Source: Neptunomonas phycophila
GTDB lineage: Bacteria > Pseudomonadota > Gammaproteobacteria > Pseudomonadales > Balneatricaceae
Direction: 5' to 3'
NCBI RefSeq assembly: GCF_001922575.1
Contig: NZ_MRCI01000001.1
Span: forward strand, 1,302,001-1,366,000
DNA: 64,000 bases
Shown: positions 34,906-43,670 of the stretch, piece by piece
How the letters are laid out: every line of letters begins with the position of its first letter
How positions within the stretch are numbered: the first letter of the stretch is position 1
Program-made: the position numbers and the translations under genes
The notes under the pieces: model-generated
What the model was told of the DNA's origin: nothing
Database searches by the model: none
Seen by the model: only the letters and a program-made list of their open reading frames with translations

Positions 34906-36564
34906 TCATGCCCGCGGGGTTTGTATAGGCGATTTTTTGGCAACTTTATGTTCGTACATAAGCCGGTCAGCCTTCTCTAAAACGCTGTTGTGGTTTTGCC
35001 CCTCTTGTCCGTTGACAATTCCGTAACTAATACCAACGGTTGGCCAGCTCTCTTGAATTGAGTTTTCAATCTCTCCAATAATGGTTGTTAGTTCAGTGTT
35101 TAGGTTGGTGTTTGAGCTACTTGTTTTGTTAATGACCCAGACAAATTCATCGCCGCCATGCCTAAATACTTCCCCTAAATGGCGAATGCGTTGCTTCATT
35201 AATAAAGAAACCTCTTTTAATAATTGGTCACCTGAAGCGTGCCCCATGTTGTCGTTAATGGATTTAATACCGTCTAAATCAATATAAACAACAAGGTAGT
35301 CCTTGCCTAAAAGGTTGAGCTTTTCGCTTAATGCAAAACGGTTGCCGACTTTTGTTAATGCATCTACACGGGCTTCATAGAGCACTTTTTTGTACGTGTT
35401 TTGCCTTATTAAAAGCCATTCAGCTAAAGACAATAAAATGCACAAACAATCTATTACGATAGCGACTAAAACAACCATTTCGGGATACAACAAACCATCG
35501 AAATGACCTGTATGAGCCGCCAAAATATAGATTACCGCGAGCCCATAAACGACATTGCCGGTTAAATAGTATTTGGCTCTAAAGTCCTTTTTAGACCACA
35601 TGATGATGCCTATATAAATGCTCAATGGGGACCATATAGCCGCGAGAATATGAGCAAATTGGTAGGCGATATCAAACGGAACAAAGGGCAGCATAAGGGT
35701 GGCGACTGCCAGAACTAGGGCCATGAATATGAGTAAGCGATGTAAGCGTGGGTTTTGAATCTTGCATTCAAAAAGCCGTGTGGTAAAGAAAGCCGCAAAC
35801 GCATTGATGATCGGGAAGATATATAGTGCGCCATAAGTCATGTTAACGCTGGCATAGCTAAATAAATCGTTAGCCAACCCAGAGGTAAATACCCAGCTAA
35901 GAGCATGGGACCCAAGGTATCCAGCACACCAAAACGATAGGACCTGTTTCGTTTTTACTGCTATTAGAAGCGCGATGAAGGCTAGCGTGAACATAATGGC
36001 AATGCATGACAGGGTGATACTGTTAATCGCAAACAGATACTGGTAAAACGCCGGTTGAGAGAAAAACGTTAGATTGACAGGCGTGGCGAATTTTCTCGCG
36101 CTAATAAGCACCCACAGGCTTCCTTCTTCTTGATCTTTGAGTACAAGAGGAAAGGATTGAGCGTGCATTAAGTGCGGCATGTCTTTGTCGTTTGTTTGTG
36201 AAAACTCGGCTATGAGTTGAGGTGAGCCGCCAACAGGCTCCCAATAAGCAAAACCCTGGTCAACATAGTTAGAGTTAAGCACAACAAATTTATTCTGCTT
36301 TTGGGATGATCTTAACGATATCTTTGTTATGTAGGTTCCGGATTTATCAATGATGGCGCCTTTTTCTTGCGCGGTATTAACCAAGCTAGGAGTCCAGTTA
36401 TCGTAACGGGCGGGGGGATTGTTTACCCTATGCCATATTCCGTTGTCTTTTATCACGATGGTGGTATCTGTAATACTAATGGCTTCTCTGGCTTGCGATG
36501 CAGTGGCTACAAAGCAGAGAAGGCACACGGTCATGTACAGAAAAGATTTCGCTAGTTTAAACAT
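34906..36564 (-). CDS. 7TMR-DISM diguanylate cyclase
   Basis: 552 aa. Signal peptide, then an extracytoplasmic 7TMR-DISM-type sensor domain (about 30-175), seven membrane helices (about 178-385) and a C-terminal GGDEF domain with intact HGGDEF. No RxxD inhibitory site precedes it (the stretch reads IRHLGEVFRHGGDEF), so product inhibition is unlikely by that route. The start MFKLAKSFLYM is chosen over an ATG five codons earlier. It is divergent from the AraC-type regulator. Confidence 0.9.
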   Translation of the reverse strand: MFKLAKSFLYMTVCLLCFVATASQAREAISITDTTIVIKDNGIWHRVNNPPARYDNWTPSLVNTAQEKGAIIDKSGTYITKISLRSSQKQNKFVVLNSNYVDQGFAYWEPVGGSPQLIAEFSQTNDKDMPHLMHAQSFPLVLKDQEEGSLWVLISARKFATPVNLTFFSQPAFYQYLFAINSITLSCIAIMFTLAFIALLIAVKTKQVLSFWCAGYLGSHALSWVFTSGLANDLFSYASVNMTYGALYIFPIINAFAAFFTTRLFECKIQNPRLHRLLIFMALVLAVATLMLPFVPFDIAYQFAHILAAIWSPLSIYIGIIMWSKKDFRAKYYLTGNVVYGLAVIYILAAHTGHFDGLLYPEMVVLVAIVIDCLCILLSLAEWLLIRQNTYKKVLYEARVDALTKVGNRFALSEKLNLLGKDYLVVYIDLDGIKSINDNMGHASGDQLLKEVSLLMKQRIRHLGEVFRHGGDEFVWVINKTSSSNTNLNTELTTIIGEIENSIQESWPTVGISYGIVNGQEGQNHNSVLEKADRLMYEHKVAKKSPIQTPRA

Positions 36565-36609
36565 TATTAAGTAACTCAAAAACGGTGTAGCGACGGTAAA
36601 GAATAAAAA

Positions 36610-36651
36610 AATGTTAATTTTGTTGTTAATTGTAGACTAAAAATTAACATT
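36610..36651. promoter_or_regulatory. Inverted repeat in divergent promoter region
   Basis: AATGTTAATTTT (36610-36621) and AAAATTAACATT (36640-36651) are exact reverse complements separated by 18 bases. They lie between the 7TM cyclase (minus) and the AraC-type regulator (plus), where an operator is expected. Confidence 0.5.
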
Positions 36652-36723
36652 CACACGGCTTAAGCGATTAAGTTACTTCAACAGCGACGGTCTGAAAATG
36701 AACAAAATTCAAGGAAGAGTAGT

Positions 36724-37464
36724 ATGTACGATCCTATTCAAGATGGTATCGAAAAAGAGGCTCGCTCGTTGTCCTATAGACAGGAAGAGCCCCCAAGCGA
36801 GCTTGCTGAAGTTGTGCATAGCTATTGGGAACTTAAAACAGAGGTGCCGTTAGCGGATGATTTTCTGTTACATGCAATACCGGATGCGTGCGTTAACATC
36901 CTTTTTAATCAAAAAGATACAGAAATTGCTGGAGTTACAGCCTTACGTACGACTTATGAAGTGCTAAATTTGGGTAAGGATTTTCATTATGCAGGTATTC
37001 AGTTTTTTCCGGGAGCTTGGCAAGGTGATTTAAAAGAGACTTCAGATAGCTTTGTTGGGACGCCGTATCAGGGAAGCTTGCCATTAGTCGCCGCTAGTGA
37101 AGCGCTCGCTAAAGTGGGCTTTGAGTGTAAGCAGTCTATATTATCTGACTTAGTGCTGACGCTAATGGAGCGAAAGCTGGTAGCCGTTAATACCGTGACC
37201 CAGGCGATTTTATCGAATTTAGCAGACATTAAAACGGTGGCAGATATGGCTGCTGTAACTCATATGTCGACTCGTCAATTACAACGCAGTCTTAAGAAGG
37301 CTACAGGCTTTGCCCCGCATGATTTTCTTAAGGTGATCAGGTTACAACAATCATTTAAACAGCATTACCTCGAAGCGTATACGGATCAATCCCATTTTAT
37401 ACATTCATTTCGTAACATTACCGGATATACGCCTGCCGAATATTACCGAAAATATGTTGTCTGA
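36724..37464 (+). CDS. AraC-family transcriptional regulator
   Basis: 246 aa. An N-terminal DUF6597-like sensor (about 1-140; PPSELAEVVHSYWE, HAIPDACVNILFN, GIQFFPGAW) precedes two helix-turn-helix motifs (about 165-246) with MSTRQLQRSLKKATGFAP and the family end FRNITGYTPAEYYRKY. Downstream, 62 bases away, is a VOC-family gene, a plausible target. Inducer unknown. Confidence 0.9.
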   Translation: MYDPIQDGIEKEARSLSYRQEEPPSELAEVVHSYWELKTEVPLADDFLLHAIPDACVNILFNQKDTEIAGVTALRTTYEVLNLGKDFHYAGIQFFPGAWQGDLKETSDSFVGTPYQGSLPLVAASEALAKVGFECKQSILSDLVLTLMERKLVAVNTVTQAILSNLADIKTVADMAAVTHMSTRQLQRSLKKATGFAPHDFLKVIRLQQSFKQHYLEAYTDQSHFIHSFRNITGYTPAEYYRKYVV

Positions 37465-37526
37465 TTTATACAATACCTAAAAACCGCTGCCCATTAGCAT
37501 GATCTTACTTTCACTAGAGACAGGAA

Positions 37527-37913
37527 ATGATCATGAAGCATAACGCAATTGGATGGTTTGATATTTACGTAAACGATATGGAAAGAGCAGCGGCTTTTTA
37601 CGAAGCGGTATTTGACAAGGAGCTGGAAGACTTAACCGACCCAACGGATAGCCGAGTGCTTATGAAGGCGTTCCCTACCGACATGGAATCATACGGAGCA
37701 GGCGGGGCGCTTGTTAAAAGAGAAGGGGCTGGGCCCGTAACTGGCGGAACGATTGTATATTTTGGTGTCGAAGATTGTTTGTCTGAGCAGGCAAAGGTCA
37801 GCGAGGCAGGCGGCAAAGTTGTCCAGCCGAAAACGTCCATCGGTGAGTTTGGTTTTGTGAGTATTTGTATGGATACCGAAGGTAACTTGTTTGGCCTTAG
37901 CTCAATGCAATAA
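37527..37913 (+). CDS. VOC-family (glyoxalase-like) protein
   Basis: 128 aa with the vicinal-oxygen-chelate pattern: GWFDIYVNDMERAAAFYEAVF, a central YFGVEDC strand and FGFVSICMDTEGNLFGL at the end. Such proteins may be isomerases, dioxygenases or resistance proteins; the metal ligands are not clear enough to decide. Follows the AraC-type regulator on the same strand. A terminator lies 15 bases downstream. Confidence 0.85.
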   Translation: MIMKHNAIGWFDIYVNDMERAAAFYEAVFDKELEDLTDPTDSRVLMKAFPTDMESYGAGGALVKREGAGPVTGGTIVYFGVEDCLSEQAKVSEAGGKVVQPKTSIGEFGFVSICMDTEGNLFGLSSMQ

Positions 37914-37927
37914 CGATCTACCTAATT

Positions 37928-37959
37928 GTTGGCCGTGAATTGGCGGCCAACCAATTTTT
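37928..37959 (+). terminator. Intrinsic terminator after the VOC gene
   Basis: GTTGGCCG (37928-37935) pairs with CGGCCAAC (37944-37951); CAA and a run of T residues follow. Good rho-independent form. Confidence 0.8.
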
Positions 37960-38101
37960 TATGTATTTTTTACGCAACATCTTTCTGATTTTTATACACT
38001 TTTCGTATTCTTGAACTAAGATTATTCCAGTAATTTTAGGTGGTTGTGAGATCAAGTAAACGTTTGAATCAAACGTTATTTAGAAGAGGTGTCGAGCGTA
38101 A

Positions 38102-38632
38102 ATGGTCCAACATGCATTGTTAAGAAAACCGCAATCGGGTTTTACAATCATCGAGCTTGTTGTTGTTATCGTTTTGCTGGGGGTGCTTGCGGCTACTGCA
38201 CTACCGCGTTTTATTGATATTAGCACAGACGCTCAAAAAGCGGTCTTACAATCGATGGGAGGATCCATTCTATCAGCTGCCAATTTAGTGCATGCTAAGG
38301 CCGTCATTCAAGGCGTTAGCAATGAGCCTTTAACGACAATTGATCTAGATGGTGATGGCGTCGATGATGTTGAGATTAGATACGGTTACCCAAGTGCCAG
38401 TCGAAACAATGGTCTTTCCAAAATAATGGGTGGTGACTTTTCTACCGGTTGGACTTGGTCTACAACCTATGGTGATACGCGCTTTTGGTTGACCACCGCA
38501 AAACTCGGTGGCCGTTCTGGTGTGTATGTGAACCAAACCGCTGTGTTAAACAGCGGCTGTTATATTTTGTATGACCCCGCGACAACTCAAGGGGGATCAC
38601 CTGCTGTTAGCTATGTAACGACTAACTGCTAA
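38102..38632 (+). CDS. MSHA-type type IV prepilin
   Basis: 176 aa. The prepilin signature QSG-FTIIELVVVIVLLGVLAATALPRF (cleavage after G13) is followed by a globular domain with DLDGDGVDD, a possible Ca-binding loop, and a C-terminal cysteine pair (C about 164 and the last residue). It resembles MshA/MshB-like pseudopilins. No other pilus genes are near, so assembly would rely on machinery elsewhere. Confidence 0.88.
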   Translation: MVQHALLRKPQSGFTIIELVVVIVLLGVLAATALPRFIDISTDAQKAVLQSMGGSILSAANLVHAKAVIQGVSNEPLTTIDLDGDGVDDVEIRYGYPSASRNNGLSKIMGGDFSTGWTWSTTYGDTRFWLTTAKLGGRSGVYVNQTAVLNSGCYILYDPATTQGGSPAVSYVTTNC

Positions 38633-38661
38633 GCCAAGAGTATGTACTAAGGGGGGTAGTA

Positions 38662-39660
38662 TTAAAGGCGCACCATTAGCTTTCCTTTGTTGCTACCCGT
38701 CATGAATAAGTTGAGCCCAGAAATAGCAGAGGGTAAGCCTTCGAGCACGTGAGCGCGGTATTGTATTTTACCTGCTTTAACATGAGGGGCCAGCTGAGCC
38801 AATAATGCCGGTGCGTTGTGTAAATGGTCAGGCATGGTGAACCCTTGGATGGTTAAGCGCTTTTTAATAACGTTTAACCAACTCGGGCCGGGTCTCGGCG
38901 TCTCAAGACTGTAGTCTGCGATTAAGCCGCATACTGCGATACGCCCGTGAGCATTCATTCGGTTGAAAACCGGTGTTTGGATAGCGCCTCCGGTGTTTTC
39001 GAAGTATAGGTCGATTCCATTGGGTGTAAGCGCTGCCAAATTTTCTTCGAGCTGTTCTTTTTTGTAGTTTATAGCGCCATCAAAGCCGAGTTCGTTGACT
39101 AACCAATCGCATTTTTCATCACTGCCGGCTACACCAATAACGTGTAGACCTTCCGCTTTACCGAGTTGGCCAACAATAGAACCAACAGACCCAGCTGCCC
39201 CTGAGACTACAAGAGTTTGGCCTGTTTCTGGCTTTAATACATGATAAAAACCTTGGGTAGCGGTTAGGCCTGGCAATGAGAAGACTGATAGCGCCATTTC
39301 ATCGGACAGTGACGGGTCGAGTTTGGTAATGCCTTTACCGTCAGTCGCGATGAGTGTTTGCCATCCGAACATCCCCTGAACTTTGTCACCTACAGAAAAG
39401 TCGGGATGGCGAGACTCAATTACCTCACCGACACCATTGCTGCGCATAATATCGCCAAGCTGAACGGGCGGTATGTAGCTATCGGTATCGGACGACATCC
39501 ATCCAAACATAGCGGGGTCGAGTGAAAGGCTGGTTTGGCGTACCAGAAACTGACCGTCTTCAATAACTGGGCGGGGTTGTTCTTCAATTTGAAATAGATC
39601 TTCGGTAATAGGGCCGCCTGATGGGCGAGCGATTAATCGAATCGTTTGGTTGGTTTCCAT
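38662..39660 (-). CDS. Zinc-independent MDR-family NADP oxidoreductase
   Basis: 332 aa, like leukotriene B4 12-hydroxydehydrogenase/curcumin reductase types. It shows the nucleotide-binding loop SGAAGSVGSIVGQLGK and the family segment GIDLYFENTGG. It likely reduces an activated double bond with NADPH. The start METNQTIRL is preferred over an upstream ATG at 39699. It lies downstream of a LysR-type gene on the same strand, a plausible regulator. Confidence 0.88.
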   Translation of the reverse strand: METNQTIRLIARPSGGPITEDLFQIEEQPRPVIEDGQFLVRQTSLSLDPAMFGWMSSDTDSYIPPVQLGDIMRSNGVGEVIESRHPDFSVGDKVQGMFGWQTLIATDGKGITKLDPSLSDEMALSVFSLPGLTATQGFYHVLKPETGQTLVVSGAAGSVGSIVGQLGKAEGLHVIGVAGSDEKCDWLVNELGFDGAINYKKEQLEENLAALTPNGIDLYFENTGGAIQTPVFNRMNAHGRIAVCGLIADYSLETPRPGPSWLNVIKKRLTIQGFTMPDHLHNAPALLAQLAPHVKAGKIQYRAHVLEGLPSAISGLNLFMTGSNKGKLMVRL

Positions 39661-39766
39661 GTGTAAAGCCTTTTGCCGTTTTGGTTTATGCGTATGCATA
39701 TTACTGATGTGTTGGATGCGATAAACCAGATAAAGTGCGACACTTTGTTGCTAGATTTAACCTCCT

Positions 39767-40654
39767 TCACCACTGGGGTAGCTGAAAATAGGTGTCTAAA
39801 TAATCAATTAAGCTTCTGACTGTGGGGGAGAGGTGCTTTCTGGAAGAGTAAAGTACGTAGACCTGTAAATCGTTTGGCTTCCACTCGGGTAAAATATGGA
39901 CTAACTGCCCACTATTGATGTAAGCGTTAGCTAAATAGGTAGGCTGTAATGATATTCCAGTGCCGTTTAGTGCGGCATGTAGCAGGGTGGTTGCTTCGTT
40001 AGCGGTCAGTCGGCATTTAATAGGAACTGATTCAAACAGGTCGTTTTGCGATAAATGCCAGATATGCCGTTCAAAGTTTTTATATCCTAGACAAGCATGG
40101 AGAGCTAAATCACTTGGGTGGTTTATAGCTGCATTTTGGCTAATGTAGCTAGGCGAAGCGACAATAACGGACTCGCATACGCTGATTGGCTTTCCAATAA
40201 GAGAAGGGTCAGGCTTAGAAGCTAAGCGTATAGCCAGATCAATGCTCTGTTCCGTCAACCCGGTCACGCCGTCATTCAGGTCAATATCGATTTGCACTTT
40301 GGGGTGTAGTGACATGAATGCGGCTATTGGTTTCATTAATTGTGAGAATCCAAAAGACATGCTGGTGGCAATCCGAATCGTACCCGCAAGCTCATCGTTG
40401 TCGGTTGCTTGTAAGGCTATTTTTTCTGCTTGTTGTAACCAGGCTTCAACTTCTTTCAAGCATGCTTGTCCTGCCGTGCTTAAAGAAACTTTTCGTGTGG
40501 TCCTATTAAATAAACGTATCTGTAACCAATCCTCCATCGCTTCAATATACCGGGTGACCATAGCACGCGACATGTCGAGTCGGCTTGCGGTAGCGGTAAA
40601 GCTAAGCGAGTAGGCTACATCAACAAAAACTCTGGCGGCGGTTACTCTGTCCAT
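39767..40654 (-). CDS. LysR-family transcriptional regulator
   Basis: 295 aa. The N-terminal winged helix (MDRVTAARVFVDVAYSLSF, then SRLDMSRAMVTRYI) is followed by an effector-binding domain (about 90-295). The start at MDRVTAARVF fits the family; an ATG at 40711 adds 19 unlikely residues. Divergent from the metallo-beta-lactamase-fold gene and upstream of the MDR oxidoreductase, either of which may be its target. Confidence 0.9.
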   Translation of the reverse strand: MDRVTAARVFVDVAYSLSFTATASRLDMSRAMVTRYIEAMEDWLQIRLFNRTTRKVSLSTAGQACLKEVEAWLQQAEKIALQATDNDELAGTIRIATSMSFGFSQLMKPIAAFMSLHPKVQIDIDLNDGVTGLTEQSIDLAIRLASKPDPSLIGKPISVCESVIVASPSYISQNAAINHPSDLALHACLGYKNFERHIWHLSQNDLFESVPIKCRLTANEATTLLHAALNGTGISLQPTYLANAYINSGQLVHILPEWKPNDLQVYVLYSSRKHLSPTVRSLIDYLDTYFQLPQW

Positions 40655-40757
40655 CTTATTTGCTCGATTTATGAAATAATAATGTTCATTCTCTTGTATT
40701 TTTCTGAGCATCTCAACTCTTTATCATGTGTTAAACCTTTTACATGTGGAGAACTTT

Positions 40758-41624
40758 ATGAAAAGAATTTTAGTCGTCTTGATAAGTGTGTTTATTGCTC
40801 AGTTTGCCATTGCGGATCAAAAGAATGGATTAACTTTGGATGTTTACACGGCTGACAGTGGAAGTTTTGGTGTCAATGCCACTCTGGTATACGGGGAAAA
40901 AGAAGCATTATTAGTTGATACAGGCTTTACCAAAGCGGACGCATTGAGAATTGCAGCAAAGGTACTTGATTCTAAGAAAACATTAAAAACCATTTTTATT
41001 AGTCAGGCTGATCCCGACTATTACTTTGGTGCAGAAGTGCTGCATGGGATTTTTCCTGATGCAGAGATCATTACGACGGCAGCTGTGAAAGAAGCCATCG
41101 AGAAAAAGCTGGAAGGTAAGCTCGCATTCTGGGGGCCTAAAATGGGCGCTAATGCACCGGTAAAACCGATTATTCCGGCTGTTTACGACGATTCATCTTT
41201 ATTGGTTGATGGTCATATTGTCGAGATCATCAAAACTGAAGGTGTGTTAGCACATCGTCCGTATTTATGGATTCCTGAGAATAAAGCGGTGCTAGGTAAT
41301 GTAGCGGTGTTCGGTAATATCCATCCTTGGATGGCCGATGCTCAGTCCGTAGAGATGCAGGACGCTTGGAAAGACCAACTCAACGAAATGCTAGCGTTAA
41401 GCCCGAGCGTTGTTATCCCAGGTCACATGACTCCGGAGACGAAGTTAACGAGCGAAGCTTTCAAGTTTACACTGAACTATATAAATGATTTCCAAGAGGC
41501 TAAAGCGGCCAGCCAGAATAGCGCTGAAATGATAGAGATCATGACCACTAAATATCCAAACGCAGCGGGCCTCCTTAACTTGAACATTGCAGCAAAAGTG
41601 CACAAAGGTGAGATGCAATGGTAA
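40758..41624 (+). CDS. Metallo-beta-lactamase-fold protein lacking metal histidines
   Basis: 288 aa with a signal peptide (1-20, cleavage after AIA). The fold is clear: VYGEKEALLVDTGFTKADA, a central motif, and VVIPGHMTPE. But the THxHxDHxG metal motif reads SQADPDYYFG, so three histidines are replaced by Q, D and Y; only the aspartate remains. It is unlikely to bind two zinc ions normally. TGGAG precedes the ATG. The 3' end overlaps the next gene by 7 bases. Confidence 0.88.
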   Translation: MKRILVVLISVFIAQFAIADQKNGLTLDVYTADSGSFGVNATLVYGEKEALLVDTGFTKADALRIAAKVLDSKKTLKTIFISQADPDYYFGAEVLHGIFPDAEIITTAAVKEAIEKKLEGKLAFWGPKMGANAPVKPIIPAVYDDSSLLVDGHIVEIIKTEGVLAHRPYLWIPENKAVLGNVAVFGNIHPWMADAQSVEMQDAWKDQLNEMLALSPSVVIPGHMTPETKLTSEAFKFTLNYINDFQEAKAASQNSAEMIEIMTTKYPNAAGLLNLNIAAKVHKGEMQW

Positions 41625-42238
41625 AGGTGCATTACTTTTTTGATCCATTGTGTGGATGGTGCTACGGAGCCTCGCCGTTAATTAAAGTGCTAGTCAATAC
41701 CGCTGGGTTTGAAGTGGTTTACCATCCTGGTGGTATGATTCCGCGATTACCTATTGAGCCTGCTTTTAGGCAACATATTCTTCAGGCTGATGAGCGCATC
41801 GCTGAGCAAACCAAAGTACAATTTGGTCAGGCTTACAAAGATAGAGTATTGAGTAAAGAAGAGCTAATACTCGACTCTTACTTAACAACCCGCGCCTTTT
41901 TAGTGGGTATTGAGATGGGGGTTAATGCGTATCAAATGCTCAAATCCATTCAGGAGGCCCATTATGTCCATGGGGCCAAACTGGATGAGAAGGAGTCGTT
42001 GAAGAATATCGCTTTATCCCTTGGCCTTGATGGCAATGAGTGGGATGACCGGATGGAGTTATCCGAATCGAATTTGTATAGTGAGTTGGAAGCAAGTCAA
42101 ACACTGATGAAAGAGCTTGAGGTGTCAGGCTTTCCTTCTATTATTGCTGAACTTGACTCGGGATTAACACGTCTACCTCTCAGTGCCTATTATGATAACG
42201 CCTCGGGATGGAGCACGTATTTGAGCACATTAAGTTAG
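41618..42238 (+). CDS. DsbA-family thioredoxin-fold protein
   Basis: 206 aa with an N-terminal CGWC active site (DPLCGWCYGASP) and the DsbA-like helical insert, resembling FrnE-like or HCCA-isomerase-like members. No signal peptide, so probably cytoplasmic. The cis-proline loop appears as VSGFPSII. It overlaps the preceding beta-lactamase-fold gene by 7 bases and is surely cotranscribed. Confidence 0.87.
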   Translation: MVKVHYFFDPLCGWCYGASPLIKVLVNTAGFEVVYHPGGMIPRLPIEPAFRQHILQADERIAEQTKVQFGQAYKDRVLSKEELILDSYLTTRAFLVGIEMGVNAYQMLKSIQEAHYVHGAKLDEKESLKNIALSLGLDGNEWDDRMELSESNLYSELEASQTLMKELEVSGFPSIIAELDSGLTRLPLSAYYDNASGWSTYLSTLS

Positions 42239-42374
42239 TTTGTTAATGGTTCAGGTAGCCGGTTGATACATGACGTAGCTTCTACGTGGCTTTTTTATGA
42301 GCGGTGTTTTGTTGTACAAAGGTATAATTGAGCTAACAAAATAAAAAGCTGCATGAAAAGGCCTACAAAGTACA

Positions 42375-43013
42375 GTGATTGAATCAATTGGAGTTACCGA
42401 AAATACGTCGGCAGTGATGACGTTTACACGCGGCTATTTAGCGCTTTTTTATACGCTTGTAGCCGCATTTTATACGATAAGAATCATCGTAGGTAAGCGA
42501 AGCGCTCACGCAGAATTGGTACACCCAGGCGAGCGGTATTGTACGTCTTGGTGGAACCATATGACTTTTCGGGTGTTTCGGGTGGTTATCTGGTTGGTTT
42601 GCGTGTGTCGCTACTTTTTTCCTGCCACGGATTCTGTGTTAGGCCGTTTTACCCTCTTAAATCACCCAGAAATTATCCTTTCGGGTGATCTTCTCCTGGC
42701 GCTTGGTTTTTCTACTGTCATTGTGATTCATACCACTATGGGGAACCATTGGCGCTCTGGTATTGATAATACAGGGCCTAAAAAGCTCATCACTCATGGC
42801 TTTTTTCGTTATTCACGTAATCCTATTTTTCTAGCCGTTGCGTGTGCGCAGGTTGGCTTTTTCTTAGCTTTGCCTTCGGTCTTTACCTTAATTTGCTTAC
42901 TGGTGGGCTTGTATATTTTGCACCGACAAGTGCTGTGTGAAGAGTCGCATTTGTTACGGATGTTCCAGCAAGACTATGTTAACTACACGCTCAAAACGGG
43001 TCGGTGGCTTTAG
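42375..43013 (+). CDS. Isoprenylcysteine methyltransferase-like membrane protein
   Basis: 212 aa with about five membrane helices. The C-terminal part has LITHGFFRYSRNPIFLA and CEESHLLRMFQQDYVNYT, the pattern of the ICMT/PEMT family of SAM-dependent membrane methyltransferases. The start may be GTG 42375 or ATG 42417. Bacterial members have varied or unknown substrates. Confidence 0.8.
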   Translation: MIESIGVTENTSAVMTFTRGYLALFYTLVAAFYTIRIIVGKRSAHAELVHPGERYCTSWWNHMTFRVFRVVIWLVCVCRYFFPATDSVLGRFTLLNHPEIILSGDLLLALGFSTVIVIHTTMGNHWRSGIDNTGPKKLITHGFFRYSRNPIFLAVACAQVGFFLALPSVFTLICLLVGLYILHRQVLCEESHLLRMFQQDYVNYTLKTGRWL

Positions 43014-43164
43014 TTTTTTTGTTAAACATTCTATAAACCTGTGGGAAAGTTGAGCATTTATGCGTGCTTAGGTGATTTGATTACAAGGTTAGTTGTGTTA
43101 TCTGGTATTGTGCACCTCTAAATGCGATTTTATTTCGCTCACTTCTTATTTATAGAGCTTGCTT

Positions 43165-43635
43165 GTGACCAATAACGATATCTTACGCCGTCTTCGCTAC
43201 ACCTTTGATTTTAATGATTCCAAAATGATTGAGGTTTTTCGCTTGGCTGATCACCAAGTGACTCGGGCTCAGGTTTCTGATTGGTTAAAACAAGAAGATG
43301 ATGAGAAGTACGTGCGTTGCAGTGATAAAGAGTTCGCTATCTTTTTAAATGGTTTGATCAATCTGAAACGCGGTAAAAAAGAAGGCGCTGCACCAGAGCC
43401 GGAGCATCGCTTAAATAATAATATTATTTTCCGTAAGCTAAAAATTGCACTCAATATGACCGCTGAAGATATTTTGGATGTTATGCATAAAGCCAATAAT
43501 CAATTGAGCAAACATGAGTTGAGCGCTTTTTTCCGCCGCCCAGATCATCAAAACTACCGCGAATGTCAGGACCAAGTACTACGTAACTTTTTGTCAGGCA
43601 TACAGGAAAAATATCGCAGTAAACAAAGCAGCTAA
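43165..43635 (+). CDS. DUF1456 protein, YehS-like
   Basis: 156 aa consisting of two similar helical repeats (NNDILRRLRYTFDF... and NNNIIFRKLKIALNM...), the DUF1456 arrangement seen in E. coli YehS. The start is GTG 43165 by alignment; TTG 43159 is also possible. Function unknown. Confidence 0.9.
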   Translation: MTNNDILRRLRYTFDFNDSKMIEVFRLADHQVTRAQVSDWLKQEDDEKYVRCSDKEFAIFLNGLINLKRGKKEGAAPEPEHRLNNNIIFRKLKIALNMTAEDILDVMHKANNQLSKHELSAFFRRPDHQNYRECQDQVLRNFLSGIQEKYRSKQSS

Positions 43636-43670
43636 TGAGTTTTTTCAGTAACGCTTAGTCGTCTTAATCG

